Source: Desulfotomaculaceae bacterium (lineage in GTDB: Bacteria > Bacillota > Desulfotomaculia > Desulfotomaculales > Pelotomaculaceae). From it: DNA of 45,559 bases. Position numbers and translations under genes: made by a program. Under the pieces are notes generated by a model. It saw only the letters and a program-made list of their open reading frames with translations. It ran no database searches and was not told the origin of the DNA. The stretch lies in contig JAQVOH010000002.1 of the NCBI GenBank assembly GCA_028702695.1, forward strand, positions 1 through 45,559, given 5' to 3'. Shown here one piece after another: positions 16,197 through 25,201 of the stretch (its first letter is position 1; the number at the start of each line of letters is the position of its first letter).

Positions 16197-16607
16197 TTAG
16201 CCGATTACGATTAGTTGATCTCCACCGTTAACAGCCTGTCCCTTGGTTACTTTAACTTCTTTTACTGTTCCTGCCTTATCAGCTTGGAGCTCATTTTCCA
16301 TCTTCATGGCTTCCAGAATCAGCAACACATCACCAAGTTTAACAGCATCGCCTACTTTAACCTTAACATCGAGAATAGTGCCTGGCATGGGAGCGCATAA
16401 AGCTCCACCACCACCACCACCACCACCTGATGGTTTCGGTGCAGCTGTTGGTGCAGGAGCAGCTGCGGGAGCGGCCGGGGCTGGTGCTGGCGGAGGAGCT
16501 GCAACAGGCGCCGCCGGGGGTGGTGCGGCTACTGCGGGGCTTCCACCAATTGCTTCAACCTCAACTTCATAAACTTCGCCATTTACTGTAATCTTAAAAT
16601 TTTGCAT
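16197..16607 (-). CDS. mmcJ: biotin carboxyl carrier protein of the transcarboxylase (1.3S type)
   Basis: A 136-residue protein. A short N-terminal strand region (QNFKITVNGEVYEVEVEAI) is joined by a Pro/Ala-rich swinging linker (about residues 24-62) and eight consecutive glycines to a biotinyl domain (about 68-136). The biotinylated lysine is in LILEAMKMENELQ. It carries CO2 between the 12S-type and 5S-type subunits. The linker is encoded by a repetitive CCA-rich tract near 16410-16430. RBS AGGAGG precedes ATG 16607. Confidence 0.93.
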   Translation of the reverse strand: MQNFKITVNGEVYEVEVEAIGGSPAVAAPPPAAPVAAPPPAPAPAAPAAAPAPTAAPKPSGGGGGGGGALCAPMPGTILDVKVKVGDAVKLGDVLLILEAMKMENELQADKAGTVKEVKVTKGQAVNGGDQLIVIG

Positions 16608-16654
16608 ACAGTTTCCCTCCTAAATGGTAGGCCTGTTCTTGCTGCCATATTAAT

Positions 16655-16852
16655 TTACATATAGTCCCTGTTCATATCGCGACCGAGCATCATCTCGGTT
16701 AAGCCGGCTCTCCTCCAAGGGCTCATGCCCTTGGTGATTTTGCTGACATGGTAACCTTCTTGCGCCGAGAAGCCGTAAAGGGCAATTGCCGCTGTTATAG
16801 CGGCCAGCACTTCGGGTTTGATACCGGCCTTTGCGTTTTTGGCTGCAGACAT
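16655..16852 (-). CDS. small subunit of the methylmalonyl-CoA carboxyltransferase (OadG/MmdE-like, soluble)
   Basis: A 65-residue protein starting at ATG 16852 (RBS GGAGGAGG). PEVLAAITAAIALYGFS followed by SPWRRAGLTEMMLGRDMN resembles the C-terminal region of small gamma/epsilon/delta-type subunits of decarboxylase and transcarboxylase complexes. In those complexes the conserved SPW...R...M segment docks the small subunit to the large carboxyltransferase. No clear membrane helix is seen beyond one short hydrophobic helix, which fits a soluble complex. The alternative frame for a 78-residue protein starting at 16886 overlaps the 12S gene stop and has no such pattern. It lies between 12S and carrier genes. 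Confidence 0.7.
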   Translation of the reverse strand: MSAAKNAKAGIKPEVLAAITAAIALYGFSAQEGYHVSKITKGMSPWRRAGLTEMMLGRDMNRDYM

Positions 16853-16885
16853 GTGCTATTCCTCCTCCTTGCCGGTACTCCAACA

Positions 16886-18424
16886 CTAGCAGGGGATATT
16901 TCCGTGCTTCTTCCTGGGCCTGGTTTCGCGTTTGGTTGACAGGTTACTAAGAGCTTCAATGATGTTGGCTCTGGTATCGCGCGGATCAATAACATCCTGA
17001 ACGAAGCCCCTGGCACTGGCATTATATGGGTTGGCAAACCGATCACGGTAATCTTGGACCAGTTTTTTACGAGTTTCAATCGGGTTTTCAGAAGCTGAAA
17101 TTTCCTTACGGTTAATTACGTTTACCGCACCTTCCGCGCCCATAACGGCAATTTCAGCGGTAGGCCAGGCAAATGTACTATCAGCACGCAGGGAAGCAGC
17201 GCACATGGCGAGGTAGGCTCCGCCATAAGATTTGCGGGTGATTATTGTGATCTTGGGTACAGTAGCCTCAGAGTAAGCGTACAGCATCTTGGCACCGTGC
17301 CTGATAATACCGCCATATTCCTGTTGGACTCCAGGTAGGAAGCCAGGAACATCCACGAAAGTGATAATGGGAATATTGAAGCAGTCGCAGAAACGAATCT
17401 GGCGGGCAATTTTGTCGGATACGTTTATATCGAGACAACCGGCCAAAACTCTCGGCTGGTTAGCTATGATACCCACCGATTGGCCGTTAATCCTTGCAAA
17501 ACCAACTACACTGTTGGTAGCATAGAATTGGTGTACTTCCAGTAAAGAGCCGGCATCCACCACGGCATTGATAATATTGCGAACATCATAACCTTTGTTT
17601 GGATCATCAGGAATTACAGTAAATAGTGACTCTCTATCCAACGCAGGTTCAGCTGCCGGGAATACCGGCGGGTCTTCAAGGTTATTTAAAGGCAGGTAAC
17701 TGATTAAGGATTTGATTTGAGCCAAGCATTCATCTTCGCTGTTGGCCAGGAAATGTGCCACACCGCTGACCTGGTTGTGCGTGGCAGCACCACCAAGGGC
17801 TTCCTGGCTTACATCCTCGCCTGTTGTTGCTTTAATAACCAGAGGTCCTGTAATAAACATCTGACTAGTACCGGCAACCATCATGATAAAGTCGGTTAGG
17901 GCCGGGGAGTAAACGGCGCCTCCCGCACAGGGTCCCATGATTACGGAGATCTGTGGAATTACACCGGAAGCGATGGTGTTGCGGAAAAAGATCTGGCCAT
18001 ACCCGTCAAGAGCGTCCACGCCCTCCTGAATCCGAGCGCCGCCGGAGTCACAGATGCCGATAACAGGAGCGCCGACTGTCATGGCCATATCAAGCACCTT
18101 GCAAATCTTTGCTGCGTGTACGCGTCCCAGTGAGCCGCCGACTATTGTAAAGTCCTGGGCGAATATATAAACTTTACGCCCGCCAATGGTGCCGTAACCG
18201 CCGACAACACCTTCACCCGGGTTCTTTACCTTTTGGTACTCAATTTCTGAGTTGGTAAATACATCGATTTCCTTAAAGGAGCCCTCGTCATACAAGTCGT
18301 TGATCCGTTCGCGGGCGGTTTTTTTACCACCTTCATGCTGTTTGTCAATCTTTTTTTTGCCACCGCCAAGTTCGACGTCTGTCCTTAATTTATTCAGGAT
18401 ATCCAGTTTTTCCTGCATACTCAT
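16886..18424 (-). CDS. mmcI: methylmalonyl-CoA carboxyltransferase 12S-type subunit (propionyl-CoA carboxylase beta / decarboxylase alpha family)
   Basis: A 512-residue carboxyltransferase with two crotonase-like halves: KIDKQHEGGKKTARERI near the start; GICDSGGARIQEGVDALDGY (oxyanion hole of the N half) and PCAGGAVYSPALTDF; then FVDVPGFLPGVQQEYGGIIR and SYGGAYLAMCA in the C half. It transfers CO2 from methylmalonyl-CoA to biotin (or the reverse). With the carrier and 5S subunit it would form a transcarboxylase: methylmalonyl-CoA + pyruvate to propionyl-CoA + oxaloacetate, run backwards in syntrophic propionate oxidation. No biotin carboxylase gene is near, so ATP-driven carboxylation is not expected here. 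RBS GGAGG precedes ATG 18424. Confidence 0.94.
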   Translation of the reverse strand: MSMQEKLDILNKLRTDVELGGGKKKIDKQHEGGKKTARERINDLYDEGSFKEIDVFTNSEIEYQKVKNPGEGVVGGYGTIGGRKVYIFAQDFTIVGGSLGRVHAAKICKVLDMAMTVGAPVIGICDSGGARIQEGVDALDGYGQIFFRNTIASGVIPQISVIMGPCAGGAVYSPALTDFIMMVAGTSQMFITGPLVIKATTGEDVSQEALGGAATHNQVSGVAHFLANSEDECLAQIKSLISYLPLNNLEDPPVFPAAEPALDRESLFTVIPDDPNKGYDVRNIINAVVDAGSLLEVHQFYATNSVVGFARINGQSVGIIANQPRVLAGCLDINVSDKIARQIRFCDCFNIPIITFVDVPGFLPGVQQEYGGIIRHGAKMLYAYSEATVPKITIITRKSYGGAYLAMCAASLRADSTFAWPTAEIAVMGAEGAVNVINRKEISASENPIETRKKLVQDYRDRFANPYNASARGFVQDVIDPRDTRANIIEALSNLSTKRETRPRKKHGNIPC

Positions 18425-18439
18425 GTGATTACCTCCAAT

Positions 18440-18841
18440 CTAGTCGCGCTCACAAAGTTCGATTAGGACACCGAAGGTGGATTTTGGGTGCAGGAACGCT
18501 ATATTTGCGCCACCCGCGCCGCGTCTCGGTTTTTGATCAATCAACCGGACGCCTTTTTCTTTTAGTTCAGCTAATCTTTGCTCCAGGTTTTCCACCCGGA
18601 AGGCTATATGCTGGATACCTTCACCGTTCTTTTCGATGAACTTGGCGATGGCGCCGTCGGGGGATGTTGACTCTAGTAACTCGACTTCACTGTCGCCGGT
18701 GGGTAAAAAGGCAACCTTTACCTTTTGATCTTCCACCACTTCCGTTTCGACTGATTTAAGGCCAAGCATACCTTCGTAAAATGCTAACGTTGCTGCGAGG
18801 TCCTTAACCGCAATCCCGATATGGTCCACTTTTTTTATCAT
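18440..18841 (-). CDS. mmcH/mce: methylmalonyl-CoA epimerase
   Basis: A 133-residue VOC-fold enzyme: [20 protein letters not shown] at the N-terminus (metal His), then [37 protein letters not shown] and a late [16 protein letters not shown], which together give the four metal ligands (His, Gln/Glu, His, Glu). It interconverts (S)- and (R)-methylmalonyl-CoA to connect carboxyl transfer with the B12 mutase. RBS GGAGG precedes ATG 18841. The gene is close to the 12S gene (15 bases) and follows a hairpin-bearing gap after the mutase small subunit. Confidence 0.95.
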   Translation of the reverse strand: MIKKVDHIGIAVKDLAATLAFYEGMLGLKSVETEVVEDQKVKVAFLPTGDSEVELLESTSPDGAIAKFIEKNGEGIQHIAFRVENLEQRLAELKEKGVRLIDQKPRRGAGGANIAFLHPKSTFGVLIELCERD

Positions 18842-18902
18842 CGAGACCCCTCCAAATATTTATAGTATTCTTAGTATCCCCTCTATCTCACTCCCAGTCT
18901 AA

Positions 18903-18943
18903 GCACGGGTCTGGCGGCCGGCATAGCGCCGGCCCGCCCGTGC
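18903..18943 (-). other. long GC-rich hairpin between mutase small subunit and epimerase genes
   Basis: Outer arms GCACGGG (18903-18909) and CCCGTGC (18937-18943) enclose inner pairs GGCGG/CCGCC and CCGGC/GCCGG. There is no T-tract on the transcribed (minus) strand. It is likely a processing or stability structure in the mmc mRNA. Confidence 0.6.
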
Positions 18944-18970
18944 GATTTATTTTTAACAAAAAATAGTAAT

Positions 18971-19363
18971 CTATACGTGTTCCTGAATGTACTTAACAAC
19001 ATTTGCAAGCGGTGTGCCAGGGCCAAATACTTCAGCCACACCAGCTTCTTTTAATGGTGGGATATCTTCTTCAGGAATAATCCCGCCGCCTATTACCAGA
19101 ATGTCACCAGCGCCCTTTTCTCTAAGAAGGTTTACTACCTCAGGAAACAAGGTTCCGTGCGCTCCTGAAAGAATGCTCATGCCTACAACGTTAACATCTT
19201 CCTGCAATGCTGCCGAGACAATCTGCTCAGGTGTCTGGCGCAAACCGGTATATACTACTTCCATTCCGGCGTCACGCAATGCCTGGGCAATAACTTTAGC
19301 GCCACGGTCATGCCCGTCAAGACCCGGCTTGGCTACCAATACGCGAATGCGTTTTTCGCTCAT
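18971..19363 (-). CDS. mmcG: methylmalonyl-CoA mutase, small (B12-binding) subunit
   Basis: A 130-residue cobalamin-binding domain. The hallmark DGHDRG (DxHxxG, residues 16-21) supplies the His that coordinates cobalt, followed by [16 protein letters not shown] (SxL motif) and [12 protein letters not shown] (GG motif). It pairs with the separate large subunit encoded just upstream to isomerise methylmalonyl-CoA to succinyl-CoA. Splitting the enzyme into two genes is usual in archaea and in Pelotomaculum-type bacteria. The gap to the large subunit gene is 15 bases. Confidence 0.95.
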   Translation of the reverse strand: MSEKRIRVLVAKPGLDGHDRGAKVIAQALRDAGMEVVYTGLRQTPEQIVSAALQEDVNVVGMSILSGAHGTLFPEVVNLLREKGAGDILVIGGGIIPEEDIPPLKEAGVAEVFGPGTPLANVVKYIQEHV

Positions 19364-19378
19364 CTGCCTTCCTCCTCC

Positions 19379-21049
19379 CTAGAATACGATTTGCTGCTTG
19401 TATTCACCGAAAACGTCTCTCAGGACACCACAGATCTCGCCCAAAGTAACGTATTCTTTAACCGCATCGATAAAGACAGGCATCAGGTTGGCGTCGCTCT
19501 GCGCTGCTTCCTTCACTGCTTGTAACAGGGCAGCGACCTTGGCCTGGTCTCTTTCAGCTTTCATTTTCTTCAGTTTTGCAACCTGGTGATCCCCAACTGA
19601 AAGGTCAACTTTCAGAAGGCCTTCAATCGGTTTTTCTTTCATTTGGAACTTGTTGACACCGACAACGGTTTTCTTCTTGTTGTCAATAGCCAATTGGTAT
19701 TGATATGCAGCATTGTGAATTTCTTTCTGCATATACTCAATGGCTTTTACAGCACCGCCCAGGGCGTCAATCTTGCCGATATAATCCATGGCTTTTTCTT
19801 CAAGCGCGTTCGTCAGGCTTTCAATATAGTAAGAGCCACCCAGTGGATCAACTACATCGCAAACACCAATTTCGTAGCCAATGATGTGCTGGGTGCGCAG
19901 GGCGATCATAACTGACTCGTCGCAAGGTAGCGCCAGAGCTTCATCGTAGGAGTTGGTGTGCAGGGACTGGGTGCCGCCCAGTACCGCTGAAAGAGCCTCA
20001 TAGGCAGTCCGCATGATGTTTACCATAGGCTGCTGGGCAGTCAGGCTGACACCGGCGGTCTGCGTGTGGAAACGCAGGGACATTGATTTTGCCTTCTTGG
20101 CGCCGAAACGCTCTTTCATCACTTTTGCCCAGACCCTGCGGGCTGCCCGGAATTTAGCAATTTCCTCCAGGAAATTCAGGTGGGCGTTGAAGAAGAAGGA
20201 AAGGCGCGGTGCAAAATCATCAACATTTAAGCCGGCTTTAATGGCGGCTTCTACGTAGGCAATACCGTCCGCCAGGGTGAAGGCAATCTCCTGGGCGGCA
20301 GTGCTGCCTGCCTCACGAATGTGATAGCCGCTGATGCTGATCGTATTCCATGTTGGAACTTCCTTGGAGCAGTATTCAAAGATGTTGGATATGAGGCGCA
20401 TCGAAGGCTCCGGCGGCAGGATATAAGTGCCCCGGCAGATATATTCTTTGATGACATCGTTTTGAATAGTACCGTTAATTTGAGCTTTGGTAAAACCTTG
20501 TTTCTCCGCACATGCAATATACATGGCCAACAACACACCTGCCGGAGCATTGATGGTCATTGATGTGCTGACCTTACCCAGCGGGATCTGGTCAAAAAGG
20601 GTTTCCATATCCGCTAAAGAGTCGATGGCTACACCCACTTTGCCGATTTCGCCCCGTGCTAACGAGTGGTCGGAGTCATAACCGATCTGGGTAGGCAGGT
20701 CAAAGGCGCAACTTAAACCCGTCTGCCCTTGCTCCAGGAGGTAGCGGAAACGCTGGTTGGTCTCTTCAGCTGATCCGAAACCAGCATACTGGCGCATGGT
20801 CCAGAGACGGCCACGATACAAATTGGGCTGAACGCCCCGGGTATAGGGAAACTCTCCGGGTAGGCCCAGGTCGCGTTCGTAATCCATTTCAGCCAGATTA
20901 TTCGGGGTGTAAACGGTGTCAATTTCAAACCCCGAGTCGGTAGCAAAATTAGCTTCTCTTGGTGGCCGTTTCTTCTCAGTTGCTGCTAGTTTTGCCGCCC
21001 AGACTTCTTTTGTTGCCGCAATTTTATCGAGTTCATCTTTTGTATACAA
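19379..21049 (-). CDS. mmcF: methylmalonyl-CoA mutase, large (catalytic) subunit
   Basis: A 556-residue TIM-barrel mutase domain without the B12 domain, the usual size for the split form. Recognisable segments are [20 protein letters not shown], then [71 protein letters not shown] and [19 protein letters not shown] with the substrate-loop His in RFHTQTAG. Translation probably starts at TTG 21049, with GGAGG eight bases before. It rearranges methylmalonyl-CoA to succinyl-CoA with the small subunit. Confidence 0.96.
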   Translation of the reverse strand: MYTKDELDKIAATKEVWAAKLAATEKKRPPREANFATDSGFEIDTVYTPNNLAEMDYERDLGLPGEFPYTRGVQPNLYRGRLWTMRQYAGFGSAEETNQRFRYLLEQGQTGLSCAFDLPTQIGYDSDHSLARGEIGKVGVAIDSLADMETLFDQIPLGKVSTSMTINAPAGVLLAMYIACAEKQGFTKAQINGTIQNDVIKEYICRGTYILPPEPSMRLISNIFEYCSKEVPTWNTISISGYHIREAGSTAAQEIAFTLADGIAYVEAAIKAGLNVDDFAPRLSFFFNAHLNFLEEIAKFRAARRVWAKVMKERFGAKKAKSMSLRFHTQTAGVSLTAQQPMVNIMRTAYEALSAVLGGTQSLHTNSYDEALALPCDESVMIALRTQHIIGYEIGVCDVVDPLGGSYYIESLTNALEEKAMDYIGKIDALGGAVKAIEYMQKEIHNAAYQYQLAIDNKKKTVVGVNKFQMKEKPIEGLLKVDLSVGDHQVAKLKKMKAERDQAKVAALLQAVKEAAQSDANLMPVFIDAVKEYVTLGEICGVLRDVFGEYKQQIVF

Positions 21050-21074
21050 GATATCTCCTCCTTTCGATCAACAA

Positions 21075-21944
21075 TTACATGCCGAGCATTTCTTTAATCA
21101 GACCAGGTACTTCAAAAGGAAGGGTCGCCACTTTGGCCCCAGCAGCTGTTAAAGCTTCCACCTTACCCTGGAATGTCCCTTTGCCCCGCTCAATGATAGC
21201 GCCGGCATGTCCCATCCGTTTGCCAGGAGGTGCACTCTTGCCTGCGATGTAGCCAACTACCGGTTTGCTCATCGTTTTAATGTATTCAGAAGCAGTTTCC
21301 TCAGCGTTGCCGCCGATTTCACCAATCAGCACGACTGCCTTGGTTAGAGGATCCTCTTCAAACATTTTCAAAACGTCAATAAAGGTTGTTCCTACCACCC
21401 GGTCGCCGCCCATGCCTACAACGGTGGACTGGCCGAGTCCGCTGGCGGTGAGGTTACCGACGATTTCATAGGTCAAGGTCCCAGAGCGGGCGACTACACC
21501 CACAGGCCCTTCCACGAAGTACTTATTTGGTGGTATCCCTATTTTGCACTTGCCGGAGGACACGATACCAAAGGTATTTGGACCCAGTACAATTGCTCCT
21601 TTGCGCTTGGCATAAGCAACCATCTGAATTTCGTCATGCACTGGAACGCCTTCGGTAACCACTACAACTACTCCTACGCCTGCATCAATAGATTCAAGAG
21701 CGGCATCTTTTGTTCCCCCAGCGGGAACAAATACCACGGAGGCGTCTATTCGATGGTTTTCACAAGCCTCGCGGACGCTGTTGTATACCGGAACACCTTC
21801 AACAATAGCCCCGCCTTTCCCTGGGCTGGTGCCGGCTACAATTTTGGTGCCATAGTCAAGCATTTGCTTGGTATGAAAGGTTCCCTGTTTGCCGGTCATG
21901 CCCATGACTAATACATTAGTATTTTCATTAATGATAATGGCCAA
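21075..21944 (-). CDS. mmcE/sucD: succinyl-CoA synthetase, alpha subunit
   Basis: A 289-residue protein. The CoA-binding Rossmann part opens with [36 protein letters not shown] follows; the phosphorylated active-site His is in [18 protein letters not shown]. It makes ATP or GTP from succinyl-CoA by substrate-level phosphorylation, the only direct energy yield of this part of the pathway. Start is a TTG at 21944 with AGGAGG well placed. It partners the beta subunit directly upstream (gap about 80 bases). Confidence 0.95.
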   Translation of the reverse strand: MAIIINENTNVLVMGMTGKQGTFHTKQMLDYGTKIVAGTSPGKGGAIVEGVPVYNSVREACENHRIDASVVFVPAGGTKDAALESIDAGVGVVVVVTEGVPVHDEIQMVAYAKRKGAIVLGPNTFGIVSSGKCKIGIPPNKYFVEGPVGVVARSGTLTYEIVGNLTASGLGQSTVVGMGGDRVVGTTFIDVLKMFEEDPLTKAVVLIGEIGGNAEETASEYIKTMSKPVVGYIAGKSAPPGKRMGHAGAIIERGKGTFQGKVEALTAAGAKVATLPFEVPGLIKEMLGM

Positions 21945-22022
21945 TTTAACAATTCCTCCTTGTCAAAGCTTTTCATGAACCGTGTTATTCGCCTACAGGC
22001 AAATGCACACTAGATACTCTTA

Positions 22023-23141
22023 CTAGACATTAGCAGCAGCCAGTTTGACCGCTTTCTCGGCAGCTTCCGCCATAAAATCGAATGCTTCAATGCCGATTGA
22101 AGCGAGAATTGCCCGACCTTCATCCTGGTTAGTGCCGACAAGCCGGATCACCACGGGGCAATTAAAACCTACGGATTCGTTAATGTCTTTAAATGCCAGG
22201 GCAACTTGATCGCAACGGGTAATCCCACCGAAAATGTTGATGATCATGGACTTGGGATTCTTAGCAATAAGGAGCTCCAGCGCCTTGGCAGTTGCTTCCC
22301 GGCCGGTTCCGCCACCACAGTCAAGGAAGTTGGCGGCAGCGCCACCGTAATACTGGAGGGTATCCAGTGTTCCCATGGTAATGCCAGCGCCGTTAGCCAT
22401 AACAGCAATGTTCCCTTCAAGGTCAACAAATGAAAGTCCGAGGTCTTTCGCGGCTTTTTCAGTAGCAGAGCGCTCTTCAACATATGGTAAATCTTTCTGG
22501 CGGAAAAGGGCGTCGTCATCAATGGTTACTTTGGAGTCGGCTGCAATTACTTTATCATCGCTGAATACCAGTGGGTTTATTTCAACAAGTTCAGCGTCTT
22601 TCTGGATAAATATCTTGTAAAGGGTCTGTACAATCTTGACCAGTTCTTTGCCATGAGGACCGCTTAAAGGTATGCCCATCCTTCTTACCACATCACGGGC
22701 AATAAAAGGCTGCATACCAAGCTCAGGGTCAATGTGCTGCTTAATGATAAATTCTTCGTCAACTTCCTCAATATCCATGCCACCGTGTGCAGATGCTATA
22801 AGAACAGGCATCTTTGCAGCGCCGTCAATGGTAATAGACATATAAAGTTCTTTATCTATTTTTAATTTCTCTTCAACCAGGAGCCTTTCAACCGGCAGGC
22901 CCTGGATGGTCATCCCGAAAATCTCCTTCGCAGCTGCCGCAGCTTGTTCTGGAGTGTCGGCAAACTTAATTCCCCCGGCTTTACCCCTCTTGCCTGATAG
23001 CACCTGTGACTTAATAACTGCTGGTTTTCCAATTTCCGCTGCTACAGTAGCTGCTTCTGCCGGGTCTGTGATCATTCTGCCTTGCGGCACCGGAAGGCCG
23101 AATTTAGCAAAAATCTCTTTACCCATATACTCAAACATTTT
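22023..23141 (-). CDS. mmcD/sucC: succinyl-CoA synthetase, beta subunit (ADP/GDP-forming)
   Basis: An ATP-grasp protein of about 372 residues. KMFEYMGKEIFAKFGLPVP is the standard N-terminus, then KSQVLSGKRGKAGGIKFAD (nucleotide loop), EINPLVFSDDKVIAADSK (metal binding) and MANGAGITMGTLDTLQYYGG with IINIFGGITRCD (CoA ligase part). The frame is open to an ATG at 23186, but no ribosome binding site precedes that. GTG 23141 has GGGGAG about 11 bases before it and gives the family N-terminus, so I use it. It is separated from the fumarase genes by about 500 bases. Confidence 0.93.
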   Translation of the reverse strand, partial: KMFEYMGKEIFAKFGLPVPQGRMITDPAEAATVAAEIGKPAVIKSQVLSGKRGKAGGIKFADTPEQAAAAAKEIFGMTIQGLPVERLLVEEKLKIDKELYMSITIDGAAKMPVLIASAHGGMDIEEVDEEFIIKQHIDPELGMQPFIARDVVRRMGIPLSGPHGKELVKIVQTLYKIFIQKDAELVEINPLVFSDDKVIAADSKVTIDDDALFRQKDLPYVEERSATEKAAKDLGLSFVDLEGNIAVMANGAGITMGTLDTLQYYGGAAANFLDCGGGTGREATAKALELLIAKNPKSMIINIFGGITRCDQVALAFKDINESVGFNCPVVIRLVGTNQDEGRAILASIGIEAFDFMAEAAEKAVKLAAANV

Positions 23142-23370
23142 CACTGGCTGAATCTCTCCCCTCTGGTCATTTATAACCTTGAACATGCATGCAAATCTTT
23201 GTTGCTTGGGGTAATCTCAATTCCCATTCAAACTTGACACCATAAAGCCATCGCAGAAAAAAATCTTTGATAAAATTAACCAATACCGAATCTAATTTCC
23301 TGCTTTAAAGTTAGTTATAGATTGTTTACCTTATCACTCCTTTCCACCGTTTCAACCAAAGTGCAATTTA

Positions 23371-23384
23371 TTAAACCGGTTTAA
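23371..23384. promoter_or_regulatory. 14-bp perfect palindrome in the fumarase-sucC gap
   Basis: TTAAACCGGTTTAA is a perfect palindrome overlapping the end of the small frame described at 23381-23584. It is a candidate regulator site controlling the downstream mmc genes. No convincing promoter hexamers were found between it and sucC. Confidence 0.35.
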
Positions 23385-23584
23385 GTTAGTGATTGGTGGC
23401 GGCACCTTGAATTGTTCCAATGCTTGCAGCTATAAGCCTTTTCAGAAAACAACCTAGCCCAACCTGCTATAACTCACCGGTCGGGCACTATCATAACCCA
23501 GGTTTCCTGCTCATAAAGTATGGTAGTCACTAGGCTTACCTGGTACACTACAGCATTATTGGTGCAGCAAATATATTTTCTCAT
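23381..23584 (-). pseudogene. possible small gene with an in-frame TGA
   Basis: In the 450-base gap between fumarase and sucC, the minus strand reads from ATG 23584 for 36 codons (MRKYICCTNNAVVYQV, then LYEQETWVMIVPDR) to TGA at 23474-23476. It continues in the same frame for 30 more codons (VIAGWARLFSEKAYSCKHWN) to TAA at 23381. The composition on both sides of the TGA is protein-like, with clustered Trp, Tyr and Cys. It could be a small gene broken by a nonsense change, two tiny ORFs, or a selenocysteine codon; no clear SECIS hairpin was seen after the TGA. The ribosome binding site is poor. Family unknown. Confidence 0.35.
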
Positions 23585-23640
23585 GCAACCGGGGTAAATT
23601 ATAATTATCTCCCCTCAATGGTGCTAATCTAGTTCTACCC

Positions 23641-24195
23641 CTACTTTGCGGCGTAAATTTTAATGCCTTCGTCATAGAGATCCCCGCCCAGCGTGTCGTT
23701 AACAACTATAACAGGAAAATCTTCTACGACCAGTTCATGGATCGCCTCAGCTCCCAGATCCGGGTAAGCGATGACCTTGCAGGACTTAATACTCCTCGAA
23801 ATCAAGGCAGCTGCTCCACCAACAGCAGCAAAATACACACCTTTATTTTGCTTAAGAGCATTAATCACGCCTTCCGACCTGCGTCCTTTGCCGATGCTTG
23901 CTTTAAGACCAAGCTTATAAAGCTCAGGCGCATAGGAATCCATCCTATAACTGGTGGTTGGACCAGCTGAGCCTATAACAGCACCTGGTTTTGCCGGCGA
24001 GGGGCCTACATAATAAATGACCTGCCCATCGGGATTAAAGGGTAATTCCTTTCCTTGTTGAATCAGTTCTACCAACCTTTTATGAGCGGCGTCACGCCCG
24101 GTATAGATTGTCCCATTTAAAGAAACCCGTTGACCGATTCTCAGTTTTTCAACATCTTCATCAGATAACGGGGTTGTTAGCCTGATTTGGGTCAA
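23641..24195 (-). CDS. mmcC: fumarase class I, beta (C-terminal) subunit
   Basis: About 184 residues. LTTPLSDEDVEKLRIGQRVS opens the domain, followed by YYVGPSPAKPGAVIGSAGPT, TTSYRMDSYAPEL, KASIGKGRR and GGAAALISRSIKSC: the Fumerase_C signature. With the alpha subunit it forms an iron-sulfur fumarase that interconverts malate and fumarate. I prefer TTG 24195 as start (GGGGAGG eight bases upstream); the GTG at 24204 lies inside the ribosome binding site. The two-gene form is common in anaerobes; tartrate dehydratase is related, but the operon setting favours fumarase. Confidence 0.92.
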   Translation of the reverse strand: MTQIRLTTPLSDEDVEKLRIGQRVSLNGTIYTGRDAAHKRLVELIQQGKELPFNPDGQVIYYVGPSPAKPGAVIGSAGPTTSYRMDSYAPELYKLGLKASIGKGRRSEGVINALKQNKGVYFAAVGGAAALISRSIKSCKVIAYPDLGAEAIHELVVEDFPVIVVNDTLGGDLYDEGIKIYAAK

Positions 24196-24254
24196 TCGTT
24201 TCACCTCCCCTTTTTTATTGGTAACATTATTGTGTGGGGTGTAAAAAATAAAAC

Positions 24255-25133
24255 TTATAAAACAGTTTCCTTGTGCCGAGCTGCATGACAGTTAATGTTT
24301 ACTGCCACAGGCAGACTGGCAATATGAGCAGCATAGATTTCAATATGCACAGCGAGGGCTGTTGTTCTGCCACCTAAGCCCTGCGGCCCGATCCCCAGTT
24401 TGTTGATTTCCTCAAGAAGTTCATCTTCCAGTTTGGCAATATCGGGGTATTTGCTTTTCACCCCAAATTCCCTTAATAGCGCCTCTTTAGACAGTTGGGC
24501 ACACTTTTCAAATGTCCCACCTATTCCAACTCCAACCACAATCGGTGGGCAGGGGTTGGGGCCTGCCGTTTTAACCGTATCGACAATGAATTTTCTTACA
24601 CCTTCTACGCCATCGGCTGGTTTTAACATCTTAATTGCGCTCATGTTTTCGGCACCGCCGCCTTTAGGAGCGATTGTAATCCGGAGTGTTTCACCAGGCA
24701 CAATCTTGGTGTGGATTACAGCCGGGGTATTATCTCCGGTGTTTTTACGCTCCAAGGGATGGCTTACAATGGATTTTCTGAGGTAGCCTTCGGTATAACC
24801 CCTCCTTACTCCCTCATGAATTGCCTCGTAAAAGTCACCACCTTCAATCCTGACGTCCTGTCCGAGTTCCACAAAAATAACAGCATAGCCAGTATCCTGA
24901 CACATCGGGACCAACTCGTCGCGTGCTATTCCTGCGTTTTCAATTAGTTGCTGGAGTATCTCTTTTCCTGTAATAGAAATTTCTTGATCCAGCGCTTTTT
25001 GGAACCCCTCAAGAACATCTTGCCCGAGGTAAAAGTTTGCCTCCTGACTCATCCTTGCCACGGCTTCTGTTATAGCAGTGGTATTAACGGTTTTAATTTT
25101 AGTTCCCCCCCCTTGCTGTATTGTAGCTACCAC
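24255..25133 (-). CDS. mmcB: fumarase class I, alpha (N-terminal, iron-sulfur) subunit
   Basis: Up to 292 residues. TEAVARMSQEANFYLGQDVL starts the Fumerase domain. Cysteines that bind the [4Fe-4S] cluster lie in VPMCQDTGYAVIFVELGQD, GPNPCPPIVVGVGIGGTFEK and AVNINCHAARHKE; GGGAENMSAIKMLKPADG is also typical. The frame opens at GTG 25133, but that codon has no ribosome binding site and lies only about eight bases after the predicted sigma-54 start point. An in-frame ATT at 25097, seven bases after a run of eight Gs, gives the usual family N-terminus (280 residues) and may be the real start. It is the first structural gene of the mmc operon. Confidence 0.92.
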   Translation of the reverse strand: MVATIQQGGGTKIKTVNTTAITEAVARMSQEANFYLGQDVLEGFQKALDQEISITGKEILQQLIENAGIARDELVPMCQDTGYAVIFVELGQDVRIEGGDFYEAIHEGVRRGYTEGYLRKSIVSHPLERKNTGDNTPAVIHTKIVPGETLRITIAPKGGGAENMSAIKMLKPADGVEGVRKFIVDTVKTAGPNPCPPIVVGVGIGGTFEKCAQLSKEALLREFGVKSKYPDIAKLEDELLEEINKLGIGPQGLGGRTTALAVHIEIYAAHIASLPVAVNINCHAARHKETVL

Positions 25134-25151
25134 TATTCAAATTTATAAAAA

Positions 25152-25167
25152 AGCAAGATCCATACCA
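25152..25167 (-). promoter_or_regulatory. sigma-54 (-24/-12) promoter of the mmc operon
   Basis: Minus-strand TGGTATGGATCTTGCT matches the sigma-54 consensus TGGCACG-N4-TTGCW at ten of twelve defined positions, with GG and GC correctly spaced. It precedes the fumarase alpha gene, and the gene immediately upstream encodes a sigma-54 activator. A sigma-A-like pair also overlaps here: TTGACA (25182-25187), 17 bp, TATGGA (25159-25164), with a weak -10. Confidence 0.7.
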
Positions 25168-25201
25168 TAGCGGTAAGACCTTGTCAAAAGAGTCTTTTTT
25201 G

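Noticed and set aside
23187-23640. Cobalamin or other riboswitch in the fumarase-sucC gap
   Set aside because: I looked for a B12 box and other known riboswitch consensus blocks and did not find them; only the small frame and a palindrome stand out.
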